This document shows positions 28,654 to 37,730 of a DNA stretch of 64,000 nt, one piece after another; position 1 is the stretch's first letter, and the number at the start of each line of letters is the position of its first letter. Position numbers and translations under genes: made by a program. The notes beneath the pieces were generated by a model. That model made no database searches, was not told the origin of the DNA, and saw nothing but the letters and a program-made list of their open reading frames with translations. The DNA comes from Rhodospira trueperi (GTDB lineage Bacteria; Pseudomonadota; Alphaproteobacteria; Rhodospirillales; Rhodospirillaceae): assembly GCF_900101965.1 (NCBI RefSeq), contig NZ_FNAP01000011.1:62001-126000 (forward strand). The letters run 5' to 3'.

Positions 28654-30348
28654 ATGCTGGTCTCGCTGTCCATCCGTGACGTCGTGCTGATCGCGCGCCT
28701 CGACCTGTCGTTCGGCGACGGGCTGGGCGTGCTGACGGGTGAAACCGGGGCCGGAAAGTCCATCTTGCTCGACAGCCTGGGCCTCGCCCTGGGCGCGCGC
28801 GCCGACAGCGGACTGGTGCGCGTCGGCGCCGACCGGTTGTCGGTGACGGCGGCGTTCGACATTCCGCGCGATCATCCCGCCCACGGCATCGCGCGCGAGC
28901 ACGACCTGGACCTCCCCGACGATCTTCTGGTCCTGCGCCGCACCGTGGGCGCCGACGGGCGCGGCCGCGCCTGGGTCAACGATCAGCCGGCGTCCGTGGC
29001 CCTGCTGCGCCGGCTCGGGGAGACGCTGGTCGAGGTCCACGGCCAGTTCGACACCCACGGCCTGCTGAACCCGACCACCCACCGCGCCATGCTGGACGCG
29101 CACGGCGGGCACGGCCGCACGCTGCTCGCCTGCCGAAGCGCCTGGGAGCACTGGCGCGCCGCCGCCCGCGCCCACGAAGCGGCCCTGCGCGACCTGGAGC
29201 AGGCCCGGGCGCACGAGGACCACCTGAGGGCCATGCTGACCGACCTGGAGGCGCTGAACCCGAAGCCGGGCGAGGACGAGGCCCTGGCCGAAAAGCGCGC
29301 CCGCCTGATGAACGGCGAGAAGCTGGCCGAGGGGCTCAACGCCGCCGTCGCCGCGCTCAGCCAGCCGGCGGATGTGGAGGCCGCCCTGCGCGCCGCCCAA
29401 CGGCACCTGGAGCGGCTGGGCGACGCCGCCGGCCCCGGCGCGCGCGCCATCGCGGAGGGACTGGAGCGGGCCGCCATCGAGGTGGCGGAGGCCCGCGCGG
29501 CGCTCGACCACGCCGCCGCCGATGTCGATCTCGATCCACGCCACCTCGATCAGGTCGAGGAGCGCCTGTTCGCCCTGCGCGCGCTGGCGCGCAAGCACGG
29601 CATCGCGGTGGACGATCTGGCCGACCTGATGGCCCGCACGCGCACGAGCCTGGAGTCCCTGGAGGACGAGGGCGGCGCCGTGGCCGGGCTGGCGCGGGCC
29701 GAACAGACCGCCCGGGAGGCCTATGTCGGCGCCGCGCGGGCGCTGTCGGAGGCGCGCGCGACCGCCGCCCGCGCGCTCGACGACGCCGTGGGTCGGGAAC
29801 TGCCGCCCCTGAAACTGGACAAGGCCCGCTTCGCCACCCGCCTGGAGACGCTGGACGAACGCGACTGGGGACCCGAGGGGTTGGAGCGCGTCGCCTTCCA
29901 GGTCGCCACCAACCCCGGTGCCGCCCCCGGCCCCATCCACAAGATCGCCTCCGGTGGCGAACTGGCGCGCTTCATGCTCGCGCTGAAGGTGGTGCTGGCG
30001 CGCGCCTCCACGGTCCCCACCCTTGTGTTCGACGAGGTGGACACGGGCATCGGCGGCGCCACGGCGGCGGCCGTGGGGGAACGGCTGGCGCGGTTGGCCA
30101 CCGACGTTCAGGTCCTCGTGGTCACGCACTCGCCGCAGGTGGCCGCCACCGGCCGGCATCACTGGCGGGTGAAGAAGGCGGACGACGGGGATGGGTCAGC
30201 GACGCGGGTTCTGGGGCTCGGCCCCGACGAACGCCGCGAGGAGATCGCCCGCATGCTGGCCGGCGCGACGGTCACGGCGGAGGCCCGGGCCGCCGCCGAG
30301 AAACTGTTGCAGGCGGCCTCCGGCCCGCAGATGGGGTTGGACCTGTAA
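28654..30348 (+). CDS. recN: RecN, DNA repair SMC-like ATPase
   Basis: 564 residues. Walker A is GETGAGKSILLDS at about residues 30-42; a long Ala/Glu/Arg-rich coiled-coil centre follows; the ABC signature is KIASGGELARFMLALKV; Walker B is TLVFDEVDTGIGG. RecN acts early in double-strand break repair. The ATG follows a purine-poor leader without a strong ribosome site. ligA, which often follows recN in alphaproteobacteria, is not downstream; the end of recN runs into a duplicated and repeat-rich junction. Confidence 0.95.
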   Translation: MLVSLSIRDVVLIARLDLSFGDGLGVLTGETGAGKSILLDSLGLALGARADSGLVRVGADRLSVTAAFDIPRDHPAHGIAREHDLDLPDDLLVLRRTVGADGRGRAWVNDQPASVALLRRLGETLVEVHGQFDTHGLLNPTTHRAMLDAHGGHGRTLLACRSAWEHWRAAARAHEAALRDLEQARAHEDHLRAMLTDLEALNPKPGEDEALAEKRARLMNGEKLAEGLNAAVAALSQPADVEAALRAAQRHLERLGDAAGPGARAIAEGLERAAIEVAEARAALDHAAADVDLDPRHLDQVEERLFALRALARKHGIAVDDLADLMARTRTSLESLEDEGGAVAGLARAEQTAREAYVGAARALSEARATAARALDDAVGRELPPLKLDKARFATRLETLDERDWGPEGLERVAFQVATNPGAAPGPIHKIASGGELARFMLALKVVLARASTVPTLVFDEVDTGIGGATAAAVGERLARLATDVQVLVVTHSPQVAATGRHHWRVKKADDGDGSATRVLGLGPDERREEIARMLAGATVTAEARAAAEKLLQAASGPQMGLDL

Positions 30349-30440
30349 CCGGCGCGATCCCTGTCACGACCCGTTGACGCCGCTCCATGCCGTCAGCAAA
30401 TGGGACTGAATCTGTAACCGGGACGATCCCTGTCATACGA
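30331..30440. repeat. imperfect direct duplication at the recN 3' end
   Basis: The last bases of recN plus flank (30331-30369) recur at 30400-30440; both contain CTGTAACCGG and CGATCCCTGTCA. Between them, 30365-30397 resembles the 3' end of the convergent aminotransferase gene (30605-30637, about 26 of 33). This looks like an old duplication around the junction of the two genes. Confidence 0.6.
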
Positions 30441-30608
30441 AGCCCGTTTGATCCGTTCGCAAATGCGTAGGTTGGGGTGAGCACAGCGAACCCCAACGCC
30501 ATTCGGTTCTGGGGGCCGAAACGTTGGGGTTCGGTGCGTGGCCCCTCACCCCAACCTACGGAAAGACGGTCGAAGAACGCGAACCAATCAAGCGGTTTTC
30601 GTATCACG
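30432..30608. repeat. composite palindromic (MITE-like) element, copy 2
   Basis: Outer arms: ATACGAAGCCCGTTTGATCC on the left and, inverted, AATCAAGCGGTTTTCGTATC on the right. Inner arms: GTAGGTTGGGGTGAG at 30467-30481 and its perfect inverse at 30545-30559. The core is an inverted copy of the core at 2.0 kb. The right end runs just past the stop of the convergent aminotransferase gene. Confidence 0.75.
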
Positions 30609-31764
30609 ACCCGCTCGCCGCGCTCCACGCCTTCAGCCGCTTCGCCGCCTCCGCCATGTCCTCGGTCGCGCCGGCGAAGGAGAAGCGCACGAAGCGGCAG
30701 CCCTGCTCGGCGTCGAAATCCAGCCCCGGCGTCGTGGCCACCCCGGTTTCCATCAGCATCCGCCGGCAGAAGTCCTGGCTGTCGTTGGTCTGGCGCGAGA
30801 CGTCGGCGTACAGGTAGAACGCGCCGTCCGCCGGGGCCAACCGGTCGAACCCGGCCGCCGGCAAGTGTTCCAGCAGCAGCGCCCGGTTGGCGGCATAGCG
30901 GGCAACATTGGCCTGAAGTTCATCCTCGCAGTCCATGGCGAACAGGCCGGCATACTGCGACAGCGTCGGCGCCGAGATGAACATGTTCTGCGCCAGACAC
31001 TCCAGGGGCCGGATCATGTCCGGCGGCGCCACCAGCCAGCCCAGCCGCCACCCGGTCATCGAATAGTATTTGGAGAAGCTGTTGATGACGATGGCGGTCT
31101 CTGTCAGGCCGGCGGCGGACACGGCCGGCTCGCCGTAGACGATGCCGTGGTAGATCTCGTCGGAGATCAGGCGGATGCCCTCCCGCTCGCAATGCGCCGC
31201 CAGCGCCCGCATCTCATCGGGCGGCACCACGGTCCCGGTCGGGTTGGAGGGACTGGCGACGATCAGGCCGTCGAGCCGCTCGCCCGCCGCCTCCAGCACC
31301 GGCACGGTGGGCTGATAGCGGCTGTCCGCCCCAACCGGAAAAATGACCGGCTCAACCCCCAACGCCTTCAGGATGTGGCGATAGGCGGGATAGCCGGGCG
31401 CGGCCAGCCCCACCCGGTCGCCGGCCGCGAACGCCCCCAGAAAGGCCAACTGGAATGCCGCCGACGATCCGGTGGTGACCAGGATGCGCTCGGGCGGCAC
31501 ATCGGCGCCGTGTGCCTCCCGATAGTGCCGGGAAATCCGCGCCCGCAACTCCGGAATGCCCAGGGCCACCGTGTAGCCCAGCCGCTCGGTCTCGATCAGC
31601 GCCGCCAGCCGCTCCGCCGCGCCGCGCGGCAGGCCGGTGCCGGGCTGGCCGACCTCCAGGTGCAACACCCGCTCGCCCGCCGCCTCGCGGGCGGCGGCCT
31701 GACTCATGACATCCATGACGATGAAGGGGGGAACCTTGGCGCGCGCGGCGACTTTCAGAACCAT
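30604..31764 (-). CDS. PLP-dependent class I/II aminotransferase
   Basis: 386 residues, fold type I aspartate-aminotransferase family. Key blocks: LEVGQPGTGLP, VTTGSSAAFQLAFL (phosphate-binding turn), SPSNPTGTVVPP, ISDEIYHGIVYG (Asp and Tyr contacting PLP) and the Schiff-base Lys in NSFSKYYSMTGWRLGW. GCRFVRFSFAG holds the substrate carboxylate-binding Arg. The amino-acid substrate cannot be told from sequence. The start is ATG with neighbouring in-frame options. Its 3' end lies within the border of a repeat element. Confidence 0.92.
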   Translation of the reverse strand: MVLKVAARAKVPPFIVMDVMSQAAAREAAGERVLHLEVGQPGTGLPRGAAERLAALIETERLGYTVALGIPELRARISRHYREAHGADVPPERILVTTGSSAAFQLAFLGAFAAGDRVGLAAPGYPAYRHILKALGVEPVIFPVGADSRYQPTVPVLEAAGERLDGLIVASPSNPTGTVVPPDEMRALAAHCEREGIRLISDEIYHGIVYGEPAVSAAGLTETAIVINSFSKYYSMTGWRLGWLVAPPDMIRPLECLAQNMFISAPTLSQYAGLFAMDCEDELQANVARYAANRALLLEHLPAAGFDRLAPADGAFYLYADVSRQTNDSQDFCRRMLMETGVATTPGLDFDAEQGCRFVRFSFAGATEDMAEAAKRLKAWSAASGS

Positions 31765-31823
31765 GACGGAACACCATACGGAATGGGGACACTGCGGGAC
31801 GCAGAGGACGGCTTTGGGATCCG

Positions 31824-33158
31824 TCAGGGCTCGCCGACAAGCATCGACAGGCCGGCGCCGCGCGGATCGACGGCCACGCGACAGGTTTCCGGGCTGCGCG
31901 GAATGCCATCGGGGCAGGACATCAGGGTGACCAGCGCCTTGCCCAGGCCGCCGGCCGACGCCCGGGAGACACTTTCGGCCGGCGAGCGCCCGTCCTTGAG
32001 CGCCGGCACGCCGGTCTCCAGCGCCAGATCCACGGCGCCGCCCCCGGCGGCGGCCACGCCGCCCAGGGTCACGTCCGAGTGGGTGTTGAGGCGCAGCATG
32101 ATGGCAATGGCCGGGCTTTGCGAGGTCGGCAGCGGGGCGAGCACAAAGCCGAACCCAGGCAGCGGTCGGCCGGTGCCCATCGGGCGGTTCAGGGTCAAAG
32201 CGCAGGCCACCGCGCCGCCGAAACTGTCGGCCACCAGGAACCCGGTGGCGCCCCGGTCTCCCATGCCGCCGCTCATCCCGTGCGCCACGCTGTCCGCCAG
32301 ATCGGGCAGCGGAGGCGGCAGGGCCGACGGCTCGCCGGCGCCGTCCGTGCCGGCCCAGCGATGGGCGAAGTCGGCGGCGCTGTCCGGCACCGGCGAAAAG
32401 GCGTCCGTGTGCGAGCGATAGTCCGTCAGACGCGCCGGCCGCCAGACCGGCCGCCAGTCCCGCAGCGTCTCGGTGTCGATCCCATACCCCCCGGCGTCGG
32501 CGGCGGCGATCAGTTCCCGGGCCACCGGGCCGGCGTGGTATTCTCCCGGACTGACCCGCGCCAGACCCAGGGCACGGGCCAGGCTGAGATTCTCCAGCCG
32601 CTGTCCCTCCACCGGCGCGACCACGCCGTGGACCGGCGCCGTCAGCCCCAACGCCCGGACCTCGGCGGCCAGCGCGCGCGAGGCCGGAAACCCGAAGCGG
32701 GCCAGCGATTCGGCCGGCGAGACCAGGGATTCCCAGCGCACCGCACCGGAGCGCGCATGCAGCGCGTACAGGCCGCGCGGCATCGCCGGCACCGCCACCG
32801 CGCCCCCAAGGCCGGGCAGGCCGGCCGCCTCACGCGGCAGGAAGTCGAGGACCTCGACCCGCGTGTCGCCGTCGTCGTCCCGATCCTGAACCAGACAGAC
32901 CCCGCCCCCGCCCAGGCCGGCGGAGGTCGGCAGCGTCACCGCCAGCGTGAACCCCATGGCCACCGCTGCGTCGGCCGCCGTGCCCCCGGACGACAGGACG
33001 TCCCGGCCCACGACGGCGGCGCGCGGTTCGTCCGCCGCGACGATCCCGGCGAACCCGTCGACATAGCCCAGCACACCCGGTTGACGCTCCGCCCCGCAGG
33101 CCGAAAGAACCGAGACCACCAGCGCCGCGCCCAGCGCGCGCCAACGGCGACCGGCCAC
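31824..33158 (-). CDS. gamma-glutamyltransferase-like lipoprotein lacking the usual catalytic Thr
   Basis: About 444 residues from the GTG at 33158, which has a GGGGGGG run upstream; it starts a lipoprotein signal with lipobox LSAC (Cys about 21). GGT features: RAAVVGRDVLSSGGTAADAA, TLPTSAGLGGGGVCLV, and the small-subunit-like GATGFLVADSFGGAVACALT. In active GGTs the last block opens with a nucleophilic Thr-Thr pair; here the first Thr is Ala. It is also about 130 residues shorter than typical GGTs. A catalytically altered or non-enzymatic surface lipoprotein is likely. An ATG at 33290 would overlap the start of the divergent M48 gene. Confidence 0.72.
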   Translation of the reverse strand: MAGRRWRALGAALVVSVLSACGAERQPGVLGYVDGFAGIVAADEPRAAVVGRDVLSSGGTAADAAVAMGFTLAVTLPTSAGLGGGGVCLVQDRDDDGDTRVEVLDFLPREAAGLPGLGGAVAVPAMPRGLYALHARSGAVRWESLVSPAESLARFGFPASRALAAEVRALGLTAPVHGVVAPVEGQRLENLSLARALGLARVSPGEYHAGPVARELIAAADAGGYGIDTETLRDWRPVWRPARLTDYRSHTDAFSPVPDSAADFAHRWAGTDGAGEPSALPPPLPDLADSVAHGMSGGMGDRGATGFLVADSFGGAVACALTLNRPMGTGRPLPGFGFVLAPLPTSQSPAIAIMLRLNTHSDVTLGGVAAAGGGAVDLALETGVPALKDGRSPAESVSRASAGGLGKALVTLMSCPDGIPRSPETCRVAVDPRGAGLSMLVGEP

Positions 33159-33288
33159 ACGTTGCCCCCCCACACGTTGACCGGGGGCGGGCGAGTCACT
33201 ACCGTTTTCAGAACAGGCACAGACGCGATCACGGCCGCAAGCCGTTGGCGTGTCGCCAGACGCGGGAGAGACATCGGTGTTAACGCGC

Positions 33289-34635
33289 ATGCGGTTCCCC
33301 TGGGGTTCGATCCTGTCGTTGAGTGTCGCGGGTGTCCTTCTGGTGGCGCTCGCGACCGTCCCGGCGCGGGCCCAGACCCTGATCCGGGACGCGGAAATCG
33401 AAGGTATCATCGCCCAGTACGCCGCGCCACTGCTACGCGGCGCCGGCATACCGCCGGAGTCGGTGTCCATCCGCATGCTCGCGGACGACCGCCTGAACGC
33501 CTTCGTGGTCAAGGGGAACCGGATGTATCTGTTCACCGGTCTGATCCGGCGGGCGGAACAGCCGGATGCCCTGATCGGGGTCATTGCCCACGAGATCGGT
33601 CACATCGCCGGCGGCCATCATGTCCGCCTGGACCGCAACCTGGACACGCTGGAGACCACCTCGATCCTGGGCCTGCTGCTGGGCACGGCGGCCGGGGTTC
33701 TGACCGGCCGGCCCGACCTGGGAATGGCCGTCGGCAGCGGTGTGCAGGACATGGGCGTGCGCAACTTCCTCGCTTATTCCCGAACCCAGGAGTCCTCCGC
33801 CGATGCCTTCGCGCTGAAGGCCCTGGACCGCGAGGGCCTGCCGGCCGACGGCCTGCTTGACTTCATGCACGCGTTGGAAAACCAAACCGCCCTGTCGACG
33901 GACAGTCAGGACGCCTACCTGCGCACCCACCCGCTGACCCGTGACCGCATCCGGGCGGTCGAGGCCCATGTCGCCGGGACCTCCGGAACCGGCGCCGCCG
34001 TGCCGGCCGCGTGGATCGACCTGCACGCCCGCATGCTGGCCAAACTCAACGGGTTCCTGTTGCGTCCCAGCGAAGCCTTGCGGCTGTACGCGGATCGGGA
34101 TGACCTTCCCGGACGGTACGCTCGGGCCATCGCCCACTACCGCGCCGCCGAACTGGACCCCGCCCTGAGCCTCATCGACGGCCTGATCGCCGAGGAGCCG
34201 GACAACCCCTTCTTCCACGAACTGAAGGGGCAGATGCTGTTCGAGAGCGGCCGGGTGCGGGAGGCGCTGCCGTCCCACGAGCGCGCCGTCGCGCTGGCCC
34301 CGAATGAGCCCCTGCTGCGCGTCGCCCTGGCGCACGCCCAGATCGAGAGCGGCGACGAGGCGCTTCTGGCGCCGGCCCGCGACAACCTGTCCAACGCGCT
34401 GTCCCGCGATGACGGCAACGCCTTCGCGTGGCGGCTGCTGGCCCAGGCCTATGGCCGCGCAGGCGACAGTGCCCGGGCCGACTACGCCATGGCCGAGACC
34501 GCCTTGCGATCCGGAGAGTTCGACCGCGCGCTGTTCCACGTCGGCCGCGCGGAAACCCAGATCCAGCGCGGCTCGCCCACATGGTTGCGCCTACAGGACA
34601 TCCGCGTCCAGGCCGAGCGCCGCCGGGATGAATAA
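33289..34635 (+). CDS. M48 family metalloprotease with TPR region (BepA/YfgC-like)
   Basis: 448 residues with a Sec signal peptide (LSLSVAGVLLVALATVPARA). The zinc motif HEIGH is at about residues 101-105, within VIAHEIGHIAGGHHVR; the third ligand lies in SRTQESSADAFALKALD. TPR-like helices fill the C-terminal half. BepA-type proteins work in the periplasm on stalled outer-membrane proteins such as LptD and on the BAM complex. The start is ATG with GGGAGAG upstream. Its promoter shares a 130-bp gap with the divergent lipoprotein gene. Confidence 0.92.
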   Translation: MRFPWGSILSLSVAGVLLVALATVPARAQTLIRDAEIEGIIAQYAAPLLRGAGIPPESVSIRMLADDRLNAFVVKGNRMYLFTGLIRRAEQPDALIGVIAHEIGHIAGGHHVRLDRNLDTLETTSILGLLLGTAAGVLTGRPDLGMAVGSGVQDMGVRNFLAYSRTQESSADAFALKALDREGLPADGLLDFMHALENQTALSTDSQDAYLRTHPLTRDRIRAVEAHVAGTSGTGAAVPAAWIDLHARMLAKLNGFLLRPSEALRLYADRDDLPGRYARAIAHYRAAELDPALSLIDGLIAEEPDNPFFHELKGQMLFESGRVREALPSHERAVALAPNEPLLRVALAHAQIESGDEALLAPARDNLSNALSRDDGNAFAWRLLAQAYGRAGDSARADYAMAETALRSGEFDRALFHVGRAETQIQRGSPTWLRLQDIRVQAERRRDE

Positions 34636-34711
34636 TACGGCAAGCGGATGATTGGTTCGGTGTGTTGACGATCCAGTGTAGGGCGGCTGGCCGGACGTGC
34701 TGGGGCCGGAG

Positions 34712-35074
34712 TTACTGGGACAAGGCTTCGGAAATCGCCTTGAACGGGTTCAGGCTGGACAGTCCGCCACCGCCACCGCCACCGCCCCCGGCGGCGGGGT
34801 CCAGATTGGCCAACTCTTCCGGGCTCATGGTGCTGAAGTCCACCTCGGCCATCACCGTCGGCCGCTGCGTCGGCACCACCAGGGTCGCGACCAGGACCGC
34901 CGCAGCCAGCACGCCGCCCACGATCACCAGCCGACGCATGCGAGCGGCGCGGCGGGCGGCGGCGCGCTCCCCGGTTTCCGTGCGGGCGAATGTGGCCAGT
35001 TCCGCCACCTGCGGATCGGACGGCAGGCGCCGCTTCCCGAATGCCGGCTCTTTGTGTGCTGCCCGGAGGGTCAT
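34712..35074 (-). CDS. hypothetical single-pass membrane protein with poly-Gly stretch
   Basis: 120 residues, family unknown. A basic N-terminal half (ERAAARRAARMRR) is followed by one membrane helix (LVIVGGVLAAAVLVATLVV, about 48-67), then an acidic segment, nine Gly in a row and SSLNPFKAISEAL. The membrane pattern and basic flank support this strand over overlapping plus-strand frames. It is convergent with the M48 gene. Confidence 0.6.
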   Translation of the reverse strand: MTLRAAHKEPAFGKRRLPSDPQVAELATFARTETGERAAARRAARMRRLVIVGGVLAAAVLVATLVVPTQRPTVMAEVDFSTMSPEELANLDPAAGGGGGGGGGLSSLNPFKAISEALSQ

Positions 35075-35200
35075 CGCCTGATGCCTCGCATTCGATCCAA
35101 AATCCGATCAAGTTGGTATCATTGTGTGCCGATCCGGGCAACAACCCAAACGTAAGGGTGGCCAAAAGTCATAGGCCCAACGGCGATGATGGGTCTGACA

Positions 35201-35941
35201 TTAGGCTGAGGCGTGACGCAGCATGATCGGCCCTGTGATCAGCCATCTCAGGGCCATGGCCAGATCGTAGACGGGCGCCCCGGCCTCGCTGCGGACGCGC
35301 TGCCGGAACGGCCCCAGGTTGGTGCATTCCAGCACCACGGCATCCAGCTTCCCGCCCGCCTGCGTGCGCAGGCGCTGGGTGGCCAGCGCCACCTCGCCAC
35401 TGGCGACGGCGGCGTCGAACGACGGACGGTCCTCCGCAATGGTCGGATAGAACACGCGCGACAGTTCCATGCCCTCGATGATGACGTCTGGATCCCAGGC
35501 CGCCCCGAAGTGCGACGCCGCCAACGCGCGCGAGTCGAGCGTCAGTACGCCGATCCGGGCACGCGGCCCATGGGCCTCGCGCAGCAGGGGCAGAAGCAGC
35601 AGCGCGCTTGTCACCACCGGCACCGAAACGGCCGCCTGGAACCGCGCCTGCAACGCGCCGAGATATCCGCAACTGGTGCCGATGACACAGGCCCCTTCCT
35701 TCTCCAGGGCGCGGGCGGCGTCCACCAGGGCATCGGCGGTGGCCTCGTCGGGCGGCTTGGGCCGCGCGACGAGGCCGACACGGGCGCCGGGCACGCGCCG
35801 GTAGATCACGCGGCCGTCAAAGGTGTCCGGATGACCGATGTCACCCGGCGCGCGCGGAAAACGGGTGTCCAACATGACGATGCCGACCAGCCCGGTCGAA
35901 CGCGGGGCGGGCGATGCGGACGGCGGAACTCCAGGAACCAT
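35201..35941 (-). CDS. aspartate/glutamate racemase family protein
   Basis: About 246 residues. Two-Cys active-site layout of the cofactor-independent racemase superfamily: IGTSCGYLGALQ in the first half and VLECTNLGPF in the second. RIGVLTLDSRAL and GAPVYDLA are further family-like blocks. It could be an Asp/Glu racemase or a hydantoin racemase/maleate isomerase relative. The ATG at 35941 is used, although the first 15 residues are poorly conserved. It is divergent from the TRAP binding protein with a 260-bp gap. Confidence 0.82.
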   Translation of the reverse strand: MVPGVPPSASPAPRSTGLVGIVMLDTRFPRAPGDIGHPDTFDGRVIYRRVPGARVGLVARPKPPDEATADALVDAARALEKEGACVIGTSCGYLGALQARFQAAVSVPVVTSALLLLPLLREAHGPRARIGVLTLDSRALAASHFGAAWDPDVIIEGMELSRVFYPTIAEDRPSFDAAVASGEVALATQRLRTQAGGKLDAVVLECTNLGPFRQRVRSEAGAPVYDLAMALRWLITGPIMLRHASA

Positions 35942-36201
35942 GGTCAAAACCCCGTGGATCGCGGCGGGCGGGTGAGGCGCATCCCATACCATGCGCCCGC
36001 CACCCGGCCCGACACAAGGATAACCCCACCCGCGACCCGCCGCGGCGCCGGGCGGTTCCGGTCGCTTCGCGGGTCGGAAGCTTTGACCAGGCCGGGAATG
36101 CTGTCTAACACTGGTCTGCGCAAGACCGACCGCGACGTTCGGTTTCTGACCGGCTCCCTCCGCCCGGAGCGGGGAGCCGCCACACAGGGAGGTTCGCCAT
36201 C

Positions 36202-37212
36202 ATGTCTCATCCGACCACCAGCCGCCGGACCCTTTTCCGTACCGCCGCGCTCGGTGCTGCCCTGACTCTTCCTCTGGGGCTGAGTGCCGGAGCCGCCCAG
36301 GCCGAGACCTGGGACATGCCGATGGCCTACGCGGCGTCGAATTATCATTCCGAGAACAACGCCGCCTTCGCCGCCGCCGTGACGGAGCGCACCGACGGTG
36401 CCCTGGAGATCAAGACCCACCCCGGCGGCTCGCTGGTGCCGGGCGGTGAGATCTTCGGCGCCGTGCGGCGCGGTATCGCGCCCATCGGCGAGCGCCTGAT
36501 GTCGGCCCTGGGCAACGAGCACCCGATCTTCGAGATCGACGCCGTGCCCTTCCTGGCCACCAGCTTCGAGGAGTCGCGCAAGCTGTATGAGGCCTCCAAG
36601 GCGGCCACGGAGGACGTGCTGGCCGAGAAGGGCCTGAAGCTGCTCTATGCCGTGCCGTGGCCACCGCAGGGTCTGTACGCGATCCACGAGATCAACAGCA
36701 TCGAGGACATGGAGGGCCTGAAGTTCCGCGCCTACAACGCCGCCACCTCGCAACTGGCGGAAATGATGGGCGCCATCCCCACCAAGATCGAGACCGCCGA
36801 ACTGTCGCAGGCCTTTGCCACCGGCGTGGCGGAAAGCATGATCTCTTCCGGCTCCACCGGCTACGATCGCAAGATCTGGGAGTTCGTGGACTATTGGTAT
36901 GATGTCCAGGCGTGGCTGCCCAAGAACATGGTGATCGTCAATCTCGACGCTTGGAACGCGCTGGACCCCCAGATCCAGGGCATCGTTGTCGAGGAGGCCG
37001 CCAAGGCCGAGGAGGCCGGCTGGGCCGAGGCGCAGCGCCTCGCCGACTGGTACAAGGAGCAACTCGCCGCCAATGGCATGACCGTCGCGCCGCCGTCGGA
37101 CGAACTGAAAGCCGGCTTCCAGGAGCTGGGCGCGCAGATGACCGCCGAGTGGACCGAGCGCGCCGGCGACATGGGTCAGGCCGTGCTGGAGGCGTATGAG
37201 GGCATGGAGTAA
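36202..37212 (+). CDS. TRAP transporter solute-binding protein, DctP family
   Basis: 336 residues. Twin-arginine-like signal (SRRTLFRTAALGAALTLPLGLS). The mature part carries DctP blocks: AAAVTERTDGALEIKTHPGG, GEIFGAVRRGIAPIGE, the signature region SIEDMEGLKFRAYNAATSQL and TAELSQAFATGVAESMISSG. It binds an organic acid or similar solute in the periplasm. No DctQ or DctM membrane subunit is adjacent, so it is an orphan or pairs with a transporter elsewhere. CAGGGAGG precedes the ATG. Confidence 0.92.
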   Translation: MSHPTTSRRTLFRTAALGAALTLPLGLSAGAAQAETWDMPMAYAASNYHSENNAAFAAAVTERTDGALEIKTHPGGSLVPGGEIFGAVRRGIAPIGERLMSALGNEHPIFEIDAVPFLATSFEESRKLYEASKAATEDVLAEKGLKLLYAVPWPPQGLYAIHEINSIEDMEGLKFRAYNAATSQLAEMMGAIPTKIETAELSQAFATGVAESMISSGSTGYDRKIWEFVDYWYDVQAWLPKNMVIVNLDAWNALDPQIQGIVVEEAAKAEEAGWAEAQRLADWYKEQLAANGMTVAPPSDELKAGFQELGAQMTAEWTERAGDMGQAVLEAYEGME

Positions 37213-37730
37213 CGGGGCAACCGCCGCGTGGGCCTGAATTTCCCGGTATGGGGGAAGGGCACCGGTCGTGACGTGAACGACGCCGACCACGCCCCTCCCC
37301 CCAAAAGGAAATGGTCCGAAAACCGTTTGATCCGTTCCGGTTCGGCGTAGGCTGGCCGTCTCCTCCTCCCATCGAGGGCAGGCTGGGAAGGGGGCGAGTT
37401 GGTTTTTCCGCCGGTCGCATCTTCCGCCGTGGGGCAGTGATTCAACCCCACCCCACCATGGAAGGCGCTTGCGGCGTCGACCGTCCGAATCGAATGCTCC
37501 GGCGCCAGGTGGAAAGAAATAGGCGGAATCCGTATCAGCAGGCGTGTGACCCGGGTCCCGCTGAACCTTCGTTCCGAACGCGAGCTTGTTGCGTGTTCGA
37601 ACAGATGTCGCTATCCTCTCATGGTTGACGTGCAAAGCGGGCAACCCTTTTGCTGCACTGCGGATTCCGCACCAGCGAAGGGGAACAAAAACCGATCACA
37701 AACGCACCGCAACCAGGGAGGGATTCTTTC
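37213..37730. other. 518-bp intergenic region with a degenerate repeat element
   Basis: No gene supported. CCGAAAACCGTTTGATCCGT at 37317 matches the outer arm of the composite elements and is followed, as there, by GTAGG. CGGAATCCGTATCAG near 37522 resembles the opposite arm. A decayed copy of about 220 bp is therefore likely. The last 150 bp must carry the sulfite dehydrogenase promoter; I see no clear regulator site. Confidence 0.4.

Noticed and set aside
34662-35155. Plus-strand frames opposite the poly-Gly membrane protein
   Set aside because: The minus-strand frame has a clean membrane helix with a basic flank; the plus frames have Arg/Gly-rich, featureless translations.
35944-37644. 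566-codon minus-strand frame over the TRAP receptor
   Set aside because: Antisense to a gene with a signal peptide and DctP motifs; its translation is His/Arg/Gly-rich with no domain.
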